Below, piece by piece: positions 8,942 through 15,377 of a stretch of DNA of 29,400 nt. The notes beneath the pieces were generated by a model, which was not told the DNA's origin, searched no databases, and saw only the letters and a program-made list of their open reading frames with translations. How positions within the stretch are numbered: the first letter of the stretch is position 1; each line of letters begins with the position of its first letter. The translations under genes were made by a program, and so were the position numbers. The stretch comes from Clostridiales bacterium UBA1740 (GTDB taxonomy: Bacteria > Bacillota > Clostridia > Oscillospirales > CAG-272). The DNA is taken from positions 1-29,400 of the forward strand of contig DCHY01000023.1 in assembly GCA_002315715.1 (NCBI GenBank), written 5' to 3'.

Positions 8942-9355
8942 ATGCACGAACCTATCGTAGGATCCAAACTCCCCTCGGTTATGGCGCTGTCGTTTCTCGG
9001 CGACGCCGCTTTCGGACTTCGCGTCCGATTGATGCTGGTCAAAGACGGCATCGAAAACGCCGGGGAACTCAATAAGCGCGCCTTGTCGTACGTGACGGCG
9101 GAAAAGCAGGCGTCCTTTATGCGCCGCATCGAGCCGCTGCTGACGGAGGACGAGCGTGACGTTTACCGCCGTGCGCGCAACTCCACCCACCTCAATAAAC
9201 CCAAGCATGCAAGCCCCATGGATTACCGCGAGGCAACCGGGATTGAAGCCGTGTTCGGCATGCTGACGGTTATCAAAGACGAAGAGCGCCTCGACGCGCT
9301 GTTTTGCGAGATTGAAAAAATGGCAAAGGAAGAAGAAAATGATAAGAAGAATTAA
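8942..9355 (+). CDS. mrnC: Mini-ribonuclease III
   Basis: A 137-residue protein consisting only of an RNase III catalytic domain without the double-stranded RNA-binding domain, as in Mini-III, which matures 23S rRNA ends in Firmicutes. SFLGDAAFG carries the catalytic aspartate (D21) and ATGIEAVFGML the catalytic glutamate (E102). The basic RRARN stretch and YREATG match the family. In many Firmicutes mrnC follows cysS; here it lies between a peptidase and hisS. Its last 17 bases overlap the start of hisS. Confidence 0.88.
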   Translation: MHEPIVGSKLPSVMALSFLGDAAFGLRVRLMLVKDGIENAGELNKRALSYVTAEKQASFMRRIEPLLTEDERDVYRRARNSTHLNKPKHASPMDYREATGIEAVFGMLTVIKDEERLDALFCEIEKMAKEEENDKKN

Positions 9356-10595
9356 AGGTACCATGGATATTATGCCGGAGGACACTCCGCTTTTCCGTCA
9401 TATCGAAGGCATTATGCGAGAAGAGGCGGAGCGCTACGGCTTCGGCGAAATTCGCACCCCCATGTTCGAGAACACCGAACTCTTCGTACGCGGCGTCGGC
9501 GACACCACCGACGTGGTACAGAAAGAAATGTACACCTTTGTGGACAGAGATGAGGACAAGTCCATTTCTCTGCGTCCCGAGGGCACGGCGTCGGTTGCCC
9601 GCGCCATCATCGAAAACGGCAGATGCTCCGACACCATGCCGATGAAGTTTTACTATATCATTTCCTGCTTCCGCCACGAAAAACCGCAGGCAGGCAGAAG
9701 CCGCGAATTCTTCCAGTTCGGCACTGAAATGTTCGGAACGGAAAGCCCCACCGCCGACGCCACCGTCATCGCTTTGGCGTATTCCGTCCTTTGCCGCTTG
9801 GGACTTGACAACGTAAAGTTGCATATCAACTCCATCGGATGCAAACAGTGCCGTCCCGGTTACCGCGACGCCTTAATTTCTCACTTCAGCGCCAAAGAGG
9901 AATGCCTTTGCGATACCTGCAAAGCGCGCCTGTCAAAAAATCCCCTGAGACTTCTCGACTGCAAGAACCCCGAATGCCACGAACTTGCCCTCAGCGCACC
10001 GAAAACCGTCGAGCATCTTTGCCCCGATTGCGAAAAGAAGTTTACGATTTTGAAAGAATCGCTCGACGCCATGCATATTCCGTACGAGGTTGACACCTCC
10101 ATTGTCCGCGGCCTGGATTACTATACCAACACGGTGTTCGAGTTTATCGCCGAAGGTATCGGCGCTCAGTCCACGGTTTGCGGCGGCGGCAGATACGACG
10201 GTCTCGTCGAATCGCTCGGAGGACCGAACCTGCCGGGTATCGGCTTCGGCATGGGGCTTACCCGTGTCATTCTCGCCATGAAAGAAAAAGGACTTGACAC
10301 GGTAGAGAAGAAAAAACCGTCCCTTTACATCGCCGCTCTCGGTGAGCGTGCACAGGTCGTGGCGCTCGGTATCGTCGAGGAACTCCGCCGCGGCGGACAG
10401 TATTGCGAATGCGATATCGTCGGCAGAAGTTTGAAGGCGCAAATGAAATACGCCGACAAAATCGGTGCCGATTACACCTTGATTCTCGGCGACGGAGAAC
10501 TCGAGAGCCAAACGGCACAGCTTCGCTCCATGAAGACGGGCGAGCAAGAAACCGTTGAACTGTCAAAAATTGTCGAGAAAATGTCAAATATTTGA
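9339..10595 (+). CDS. hisS: Histidyl-tRNA synthetase
   Basis: Charges tRNA-His with histidine. Class II motifs are intact: motif 2 YYIISCFRHEKPQAGRSREF, the HisRS-specific RGLDYYTNTVFEF and GGGRYDGLVESL, motif 3 GIGFGMGLTRVI, then a C-terminal anticodon-binding domain. I chose the ATG at 9339 (418 residues) because AAGGA (9326-9330) lies 8 bases upstream and the protein then begins MIRRIKGTMDIMPED, the usual HisRS start; an in-frame TTG at 9312 would add nine lysine-rich residues. The insertion domain contains nine cysteines between residues 168 and 231. The gene overlaps mrnC by 17 bases and no terminator follows. Confidence 0.95.
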   Translation: MIRRIKGTMDIMPEDTPLFRHIEGIMREEAERYGFGEIRTPMFENTELFVRGVGDTTDVVQKEMYTFVDRDEDKSISLRPEGTASVARAIIENGRCSDTMPMKFYYIISCFRHEKPQAGRSREFFQFGTEMFGTESPTADATVIALAYSVLCRLGLDNVKLHINSIGCKQCRPGYRDALISHFSAKEECLCDTCKARLSKNPLRLLDCKNPECHELALSAPKTVEHLCPDCEKKFTILKESLDAMHIPYEVDTSIVRGLDYYTNTVFEFIAEGIGAQSTVCGGGRYDGLVESLGGPNLPGIGFGMGLTRVILAMKEKGLDTVEKKKPSLYIAALGERAQVVALGIVEELRRGGQYCECDIVGRSLKAQMKYADKIGADYTLILGDGELESQTAQLRSMKTGEQETVELSKIVEKMSNI

Positions 10596-10601
10596 CAACT
10601 G

Positions 10602-10618
10602 CTCGTAAAAAATACGAA
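10602..10618. repeat. Palindromic element copy 1 (TCGTA-N5-TACGA)
   Basis: CTCGTAAAAAATACGAA, just after the hisS stop. It matches the copy at 10963-10979 at 14 of 17 positions. A TTGACA lies at 10592-10597, 15 bases before its TACGAA half, so the second half could be a -10 element. Confidence 0.5.
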
Positions 10619-10950
10619 TCGAAAATGGCTAATTTTCGGCAGAAAAAACAAAAGTGTTCGCTTTTTGCGGTGAACAAAAAACAAGAAAAAATTACCAATA
10701 TCGGAAAAAGAGAGATTTGGCGGATTTGCCCGATCTTTGGAAGAGAATGTGGAAAACTTGGGGTTTACGACGGGAGAATTCCGAAAAACTCAGGAGATTA
10801 ACGGCTTTTCAAACCGAATTTTCCACTTTCTCCACCGATTTTTAGGTGGAAAACTCTTTCCGAAAACGCTTTTTCTTTTTCCGAAAAAATGTTTTTTTGG
10901 AGATAACTTCTCCTGCGACCGATTTTCCTCTTTTTACCAATGAATGAATC

Positions 10951-10979
10951 TTGCATATTTCGTTCGTAAATACTACGAA
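10951..10979 (+). promoter_or_regulatory. Possible promoter of pcrA
   Basis: TTGCAT (10951-10956), 17-bp spacer, TACGAA (10974-10979). The -10 is poor, and an alternative AATAAT at 10978-10983 has too long a spacer. The site coincides with the second palindrome. Confidence 0.4.
10963..10979. repeat. Palindromic element copy 2, candidate operator on the pcrA promoter
   Basis: TTCGTAAATACTACGAA is a perfect inverted repeat TTCGTA-N5-TACGAA. Its right half coincides with the likely -10 element of the pcrA promoter, a position suited to repression. It does not match the known Firmicutes LexA box (GAAC-N4-GTTC). Confidence 0.5.
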
Positions 10980-11032
10980 TAATATGAGACAGTTCATTTT
11001 ACACTGAAACAAACCTCAAAAGTGAGAGCCGT

Positions 11033-13462
11033 ATGTCTGATTTGAACATCGAATTTACCAAAGTCAAACGCCGTATGTTTGACAAGGTTTACGCCGAAAA
11101 ACTGAATCCCGAGCAGCGCCGCGCCGTATTTACGGCAAAGGGGCCGCTTTTGATTTTGGCAGGAGCCGGCAGCGGAAAAACCACCGTTCTCGTCAATCGC
11201 ATCGCCTTCTTGATTCAGTACGGCAACGCCTATATGGACACCTCGCTCCCCGAGGGTGTCTCCCCCGGCATGATCTCTGCGCTTTCCGACGCCGTCGATA
11301 CTATGCCCCCCGCGGAACTGTCCGAGATTTTGCCGCAATTTATCACCGAGCCTTGTCCTCCGTGGGCGATGCTCGCCATCACTTTCACCAACAAAGCCGC
11401 GAATGAAATCAAGGACCGTCTTGCCAAGACTTTTTCCGACCCCTCGGTTTCGGAGTCGATTTGGGCAGGCACCTTCCACGCGATTTGTATGCGCATTCTT
11501 CACCGCTTCGGTGACAGAGTCGGCTATCGCGACGGCTTTTCGATTTACGATACCGACGATTCCAAACGCCTGATTATCAAATGTATGGAAGAACTCCGCT
11601 TGGATCCGAAAATCCTACAGCCGAAGGCGGTTGCCATCGAAATCAGCCGTGCCAAAGACCATCTTTTGACCCCCGAACAATTTGAAATTACGAGAGATCC
11701 ACGTTCCCGCGATATCCAAAAAATCTACGCGTTATATCAGAAAAAACTCATGGATTACAACGCCATGGATTTTGACGATATCATCGTTTCCACCGTCCGT
11801 CTTCTTGAGAGAGAACCCGAAGTTCTTTCCTATTATCAAAATAAGTTCCGCTACGTCTGTGTCGACGAGTATCAGGACACCAACTACGCGCAATTCCGTC
11901 TGACGGAGTTGTTGGCGGGCAAATATCGCAACATCATGGTTGTCGGCGACGATGACCAAAGTATTTATAAATTCCGCGGCGCCACCGTCGAGAACATCCT
12001 CGATTTTGACAAAACCTATCCCGACGCCACGGTCATCAAACTCGAGCAAAACTACCGTTCCACCGAGACGATCTTGGAGGCGGCAAACGCCGTCATCGGG
12101 CACAACGACCATCGCCACGGCAAAAAACTCTGGAGCGATAAGGGCGAGGGTGAAAAAATCCGCGTCTATGAAGCCAAGGACGGCATCGACGAGGGGAAAT
12201 TCATCGTTTCGCATATTCAGAAAGCCGTGAGGGAAGGGGCAAAGTATTCGGATTTTGCCGTCCTCTACCGCATCAACGAAATGGCACGTTCCCTCGAAAA
12301 CACCTTCAACAAAAGCGGTATGCCGTACCGCATCATCGGCGCCCAACGCTTTACCGACCGTAAAGAAATCCGCGATATTTTAGCGTATCTTTACCTAATC
12401 CGTTCGCATGAAGACGATATGCGCCTCATGCGCATTATCAACGTTCCGAAACGCAAAATCGGTGACGCCACCGTCGAGGCGGTGGAAGCCATCGGCAAGG
12501 TCGAGGGACTTTCCATGTTCACCGTGATGGAGCGTGCCGCCGACTTCGTGGCACTTGCCAAGAGCGTCGATAAACTCGGCGAGTTCTGCGCCCTCATTCG
12601 CTCGTTTTCCCCCGACGCGTTGCCGTCGGTGTTGATTCCCGACGTTTTTGACAAATCCGGCTATCGCCAAATGTTGGAGGGCGAAGGGTTTGAAGGAGAA
12701 GGCAGAATCTTGGCGGTCGAGGAATTCGTTTCCGCCGCCGTCGAGTACGAAAGGCGCTGTGCCGACAACGGCGAGACACCCACCCTTTCCGGCTTCCTCG
12801 AGGAAATCGAACTCGTCGCCGACGTCGATAAATACGACGACACGGCGGACGCCGTCGTGCTGATGACGGTTCATTCTGCGAAAGGACTTGAGTTTCCGAC
12901 GGTCTTTCTTGCCGGCATGGAGGACGGTATTTTCCCCTCGCAACGCAACATCGGCGAGCCCGATGAGATGCAGGAGGAGCGCCGCCTTGCCTACGTCGCC
13001 ATTACCCGTGCCAAAAAGCAACTGTACGTCACCCACGCCAAGGAGCGCTTGATGTACGGCCGTTCTTCGTATAATCCCCTGTCGAGTTTCGTCCGCGAAG
13101 AAATCCCCAAAAACTTTATGCAAATGGAGTTTCAGAAGAAAGAACCGCCGCGCGGGATTCCCTCGGGCTATTCTTCTTTCGGTATGGGATCCAAGCGCCC
13201 CCTGCGCGATCCCGATTTCTCCCGTCCCGTCGAACTCTTCTCGGCTCCGAAACCGAAAGAAAAACCGGCAGGACCTGCCGGCTACGGTATTTCGAAAATG
13301 GCATCCGGCACCCGTGTGGAGCACGCGATGTTCGGTGCCGGTGAGATTCTTTCCGCCAAGGAACTCGGCGGCGATATCCTCTACGAGATTCGCTTCGATT
13401 CCGGCGTCGTCAAAAAACTCATGGCGACCTACGCCAATTTGAAACCCGAAGAAAAATCATGA
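11033..13462 (+). CDS. pcrA: ATP-dependent DNA helicase PcrA/UvrD
   Basis: An 809-residue superfamily 1A 3'-5' helicase acting in DNA repair, replication restart and removal of RNA polymerase. Motifs in order: Q motif LNPEQRRAV, Walker A LAGAGSGKTT (about 42-51), Ia AITFTNKAANEIKDRL, II VCVDEYQDTNY, III VVGDDDQSIYKFRGA, IV LEQNYRST, V MTVHSAKGLEFPTVF, VI RRLAYVAITRAKKQLY. A roughly 55-residue insertion between motifs I and Ia is common in clostridial homologues. The last 45 residues (GTRVEHAMFGAGEILS...) form the Tudor-like domain that contacts RNA polymerase. The start has only a weak GTGAGAG site; a second ATG at 11075 is possible but would trim the N-terminus close to the Q motif. Confidence 0.95.
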   Translation: MSDLNIEFTKVKRRMFDKVYAEKLNPEQRRAVFTAKGPLLILAGAGSGKTTVLVNRIAFLIQYGNAYMDTSLPEGVSPGMISALSDAVDTMPPAELSEILPQFITEPCPPWAMLAITFTNKAANEIKDRLAKTFSDPSVSESIWAGTFHAICMRILHRFGDRVGYRDGFSIYDTDDSKRLIIKCMEELRLDPKILQPKAVAIEISRAKDHLLTPEQFEITRDPRSRDIQKIYALYQKKLMDYNAMDFDDIIVSTVRLLEREPEVLSYYQNKFRYVCVDEYQDTNYAQFRLTELLAGKYRNIMVVGDDDQSIYKFRGATVENILDFDKTYPDATVIKLEQNYRSTETILEAANAVIGHNDHRHGKKLWSDKGEGEKIRVYEAKDGIDEGKFIVSHIQKAVREGAKYSDFAVLYRINEMARSLENTFNKSGMPYRIIGAQRFTDRKEIRDILAYLYLIRSHEDDMRLMRIINVPKRKIGDATVEAVEAIGKVEGLSMFTVMERAADFVALAKSVDKLGEFCALIRSFSPDALPSVLIPDVFDKSGYRQMLEGEGFEGEGRILAVEEFVSAAVEYERRCADNGETPTLSGFLEEIELVADVDKYDDTADAVVLMTVHSAKGLEFPTVFLAGMEDGIFPSQRNIGEPDEMQEERRLAYVAITRAKKQLYVTHAKERLMYGRSSYNPLSSFVREEIPKNFMQMEFQKKEPPRGIPSGYSSFGMGSKRPLRDPDFSRPVELFSAPKPKEKPAGPAGYGISKMASGTRVEHAMFGAGEILSAKELGGDILYEIRFDSGVVKKLMATYANLKPEEKS

Positions 13463-13496
13463 AAAAAGCCGAGGCAAACCGCCTCGGCTTATTGTA
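13461..13496. terminator. Bidirectional terminator between pcrA and the antiporter gene
   Basis: Perfect 10-bp stem AAGCCGAGGC (13466-13475) with GCCTCGGCTT (13481-13490) and a 5-base loop. The minus-strand tail is TTTTTT and the plus-strand tail ATTGTATTTA, so it serves the convergent transcripts, more strongly the leftward one. The stem begins right after the pcrA stop. Confidence 0.85.
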
Positions 13497-13497
13497 T

Positions 13498-14772
13498 TTA
13501 CATATGCTTCATTCCGTCGCGCACACGCTTCGGAATGGGTTTCTCTTTGATTTCTCCCGCTTTTTGCAGGGCAATCTTGGTGAGGAGCGGGGCTACCATC
13601 TCATACACCAAAACCGAGAAGAGGGCGATATTGCGGATCAGTTGTCCGCCAAGCGGCAAGGACATTGCCATGAGGGACATACCGAGGCAAACGCCTTCTT
13701 GGGGAAGCAGGGTGATACCGAGATACTTTTGCACGGTCGGCTCGCTCTTTGCCCATTTGGCGGAGACCATGGCGCCGAGAATCTTGCCGGCAGTACGGAA
13801 GACGATGAAAACGACGCCGACGAGGACGATATGCCAATCCGTAAAGACCTTCAACTCAAGTCCCGCGCCGCTGATGACGAAGAAAAGCACCATAATGGGA
13901 CCCGTCCAACGGTCCATTCTGTCCATGAGTTCCACCGAGAAGTCACAAAGGTTGCAAAAGACGGTGCCGAGCATCATGCAGACGAGAAGGGGAGAAAAGC
14001 CGATTTCGACTTCCCCGAGAACGAATTCCAGTTTGGAGAGCGCCACGGCGAGAAGAACGAAGCACACCGAAATGCTCATACGCTTGCTGCGCGAGTGGAA
14101 GAAACGTTCCGAATAATGGAACCCGAGACCGAGAAGTGCGCCGAGCAACAGAGAACCGACGATTTCAATCAAAGGATTGATGATGACGGAAACGACGTTG
14201 ACGGCACCGCTTTCAAGGGCGTTGGCAATACCGAAGGAAATGGCGAAGATGATAAGACCGATGACGTCGTCGAGCGCAACGATCGGGAGCAAAATCTTGG
14301 TGACGGGACCTTCCGCCTTATACTGTTTTACAACCATAAAGGTGGAGGCAGGCGCCGTTGCGGTGGCAATCGCGCCGAGAGTGACGGCGGCGGAGAGAGG
14401 GAGCACGTCGGGAATCAAAAAGTGAAGAACGATAAGTGCCACGTCGACGAACAAAGTAGCCGCCACCGCTTGGCAAACGGCGATGACCATCGCCTGCTTT
14501 CCGATTTTTTTGAGTTCCGAGATGCGGAATTCGTTGCCCATCGCAATAGCGATAAAGCCGAGCGCCACGTCGCAAATCAGCGAAACGGCGTCAACCTCGG
14601 TTTTGTTGATAAAACCGAGCCCCGAAACGCCGAGTTGTCCCAAAACGTAGGGCCCGATGAGAATACCTGCCAAGAGATACGCCGTGACCGCCGGCAGGTT
14701 GCCGAGCTTCGTCACGCGTGAAAGCCAAAGCCCTGCCAAAAGAGCAATGGAAAGAGAAAGTAACAATTCCAT
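13498..14772 (-). CDS. CPA2-type cation:proton antiporter (Na+/H+ exchanger domain)
   Basis: A 424-residue membrane protein with about 12-13 hydrophobic segments and no cytosolic RCK/TrkA domain. The N-terminus (LSIALLAGLWLSRVTKLGNLP, then AYLLAGILIGPYVLGQLG) and the following VALGFIAIAMGNEF segment are characteristic of the monovalent cation:proton antiporter-2 family. The central LPIVALDDVIGLIIFAISFG carries the conserved acidic pair in the ion-binding helix. The ion (Na+ or K+) is not determined. Ribosome site GAGG lies 6-7 bases before the ATG; it has its own leftward consensus promoter and shares a terminator with pcrA. Confidence 0.88.
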   Translation of the reverse strand: MELLLSLSIALLAGLWLSRVTKLGNLPAVTAYLLAGILIGPYVLGQLGVSGLGFINKTEVDAVSLICDVALGFIAIAMGNEFRISELKKIGKQAMVIAVCQAVAATLFVDVALIVLHFLIPDVLPLSAAVTLGAIATATAPASTFMVVKQYKAEGPVTKILLPIVALDDVIGLIIFAISFGIANALESGAVNVVSVIINPLIEIVGSLLLGALLGLGFHYSERFFHSRSKRMSISVCFVLLAVALSKLEFVLGEVEIGFSPLLVCMMLGTVFCNLCDFSVELMDRMDRWTGPIMVLFFVISGAGLELKVFTDWHIVLVGVVFIVFRTAGKILGAMVSAKWAKSEPTVQKYLGITLLPQEGVCLGMSLMAMSLPLGGQLIRNIALFSVLVYEMVAPLLTKIALQKAGEIKEKPIPKRVRDGMKHM

Positions 14773-14810
14773 AATTACGCCTCAAATACGAGTATTTTTA
14801 CCAAATGAGT

Positions 14811-14839
14811 ATTATAAGATAAAGGCATGAAACTGTCAA
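14811..14839 (-). promoter_or_regulatory. Consensus promoter of the antiporter gene (leftward)
   Basis: On the minus strand TTGACA (14839-14834), exactly 17 bp, TATAAT (14816-14811). The leader to the ATG is about 30 bases. Confidence 0.82.
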
Positions 14840-15041
14840 CACCTTTCGCGAAAAATAAGAGAAAGTTTGAAATGCGACTCCGGATTGTGATGATGACGCC
14901 TCTTTTTTCTTCCGATGGCTTTCGAAATCTCCGACCGCTCTCGTTTTGCTCAACTGTAGACATTTTTATTGTGCAAACTAACCAAAAGTCAAAGCGCGAA
15001 ATTGTCTCTTTTTGTCAAAACGCTATTTTTTAAAAATATTA

Positions 15042-15070
15042 TTGACAGTATAATACGATATGGCTATAAT
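15042..15070 (+). promoter_or_regulatory. Consensus promoter of the first T-box unit
   Basis: TTGACA (15042-15047), 17-bp spacer, TATAAT (15065-15070), both exact consensus. Transcription should begin near 15077, about 15 bases before the first paired base of the T-box leader. Confidence 0.88.
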
Positions 15071-15090
15071 GGAATTACAATCAAAAATAA

Positions 15091-15350
15091 AGGCTGTGAT
15101 GAAGACCGTCTTCACAACGTCCTCGCAGAGAGCCGGTGGTTGGTGTAAACCGGTAGGAAGTGTGGCTGACACATCCCTTCGGAGCCGAAAGAGGGAACAC
15201 CTCGGTCAGTACCGCTTTCCGTGATTGCCGCGTCAGTGCATAGAAGTTATTTGACTTCAAGAGTGGCGACATTGTCGCAATTTGAGTGGTACCGCGGATG
15301 AGTTTCACCCGTCTCAAAAAAGAGTTTTTTTGAGGCGGGTTTTTGTTTTT
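15091..15350 (+). promoter_or_regulatory. T-box riboswitch 1, predicted specifier AUC (Ile)
   Basis: A tRNA-sensing leader that lets transcription continue only when an uncharged cognate tRNA binds. Stem I base pairs GGCT (15092-15095) with AGCC (15183-15186), then a kink-turn-like bulge, then GAAG (15101-15104) with CTTC (15177-15180). The AGAGAG bulge (15127-15132) and the GGTTGGTG loop on a CCGGT/ACCGG helix (15133-15153) are conserved T-box parts. In the glyQ T-box the specifier sits one base 5' of CUUC; the equivalent here is ATC at 15173-15175. The T-box sequence GAGTGGTACCGCGG (15284-15297) contains UGGU (15287-15290), matching discriminator A. The base after the specifier is C rather than the usual purine, so the codon call is tentative. 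Confidence 0.9.
15308..15350 (+). terminator. Regulatory terminator of T-box 1
   Basis: A 14-bp stem (15308-15321 with 15326-15339, one U-G pair) with a 4-base GAGT loop and a long T-tract (15340-15350). Its 5' arm lies directly after the T-box sequence, the normal arrangement for mutually exclusive terminator and antiterminator. Confidence 0.9.
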
Positions 15351-15377
15351 AAATCCCCTCAAGGGAAAGAGGACGTT

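Larger units (their letters stand above)
10596..11032 (+). other. AT-rich intergenic region without a credible gene
   Basis: This gap of about 440 bases is much richer in A and T than the flanking genes. It contains long A- and T-runs, a short hairpin (10620-10626 with 10632-10638, no T-tract), a TCCACC/GGTGGA hairpin (10831-10836 with 10845-10850), several GTGGAAAA or TTTTCCAC words, and a 17-bp palindrome near each end. Three overlapping short plus-strand frames (about 60-70 codons) are rich in lysine or phenylalanine and lack ribosome sites, so I do not call them genes. It may hold the hisS transcript end, the pcrA promoter and possibly a small RNA, none of which I can demonstrate. Confidence 0.5.
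14773..15085. other. Divergent intergenic region between antiporter and T-box operon
   Basis: Holds the leftward antiporter promoter (14811-14839) and the rightward T-box promoter (15042-15070). Between them I see no conserved gene: a 68-codon plus-strand frame from 14827 starts inside the antiporter promoter and has no ribosome site. The antiporter leader carries two AATACTC words on the minus strand (around 14790 and 14810) that could be a regulator site, and the centre is featureless apart from A/T runs. Confidence 0.5.

Noticed and set aside
10592..10943. Three overlapping short plus-strand frames between hisS and pcrA
   Set aside because: Low-complexity lysine- or phenylalanine-rich products, no ribosome sites and no resemblance to known small proteins.
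10963..10979. LexA/SOS operator for pcrA
   Set aside because: The palindrome TTCGTA-N5-TACGAA does not match GAAC-N4-GTTC or other LexA consensus sequences I know.
13459..14721. A 420-codon plus-strand frame opposite the antiporter gene
   Set aside because: Its product is rich in H, D, E and N with no fold or motif, it begins within the pcrA stop and the terminator hairpin, and the minus strand encodes a clear membrane antiporter with its own promoter.
14827..15033. A 68-codon plus-strand frame in the divergent promoter region
   Set aside because: It starts within the antiporter promoter spacer and has no ribosome site or motif.
15282..15377. Upstream extension of the first synthetase reading frame into the T-box
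   Set aside because: The extension would be encoded by the T-box sequence and terminator hairpin. The ATG at 15378 has an AAGAGG site. The same argument excludes 17902-17991 for copy 2.
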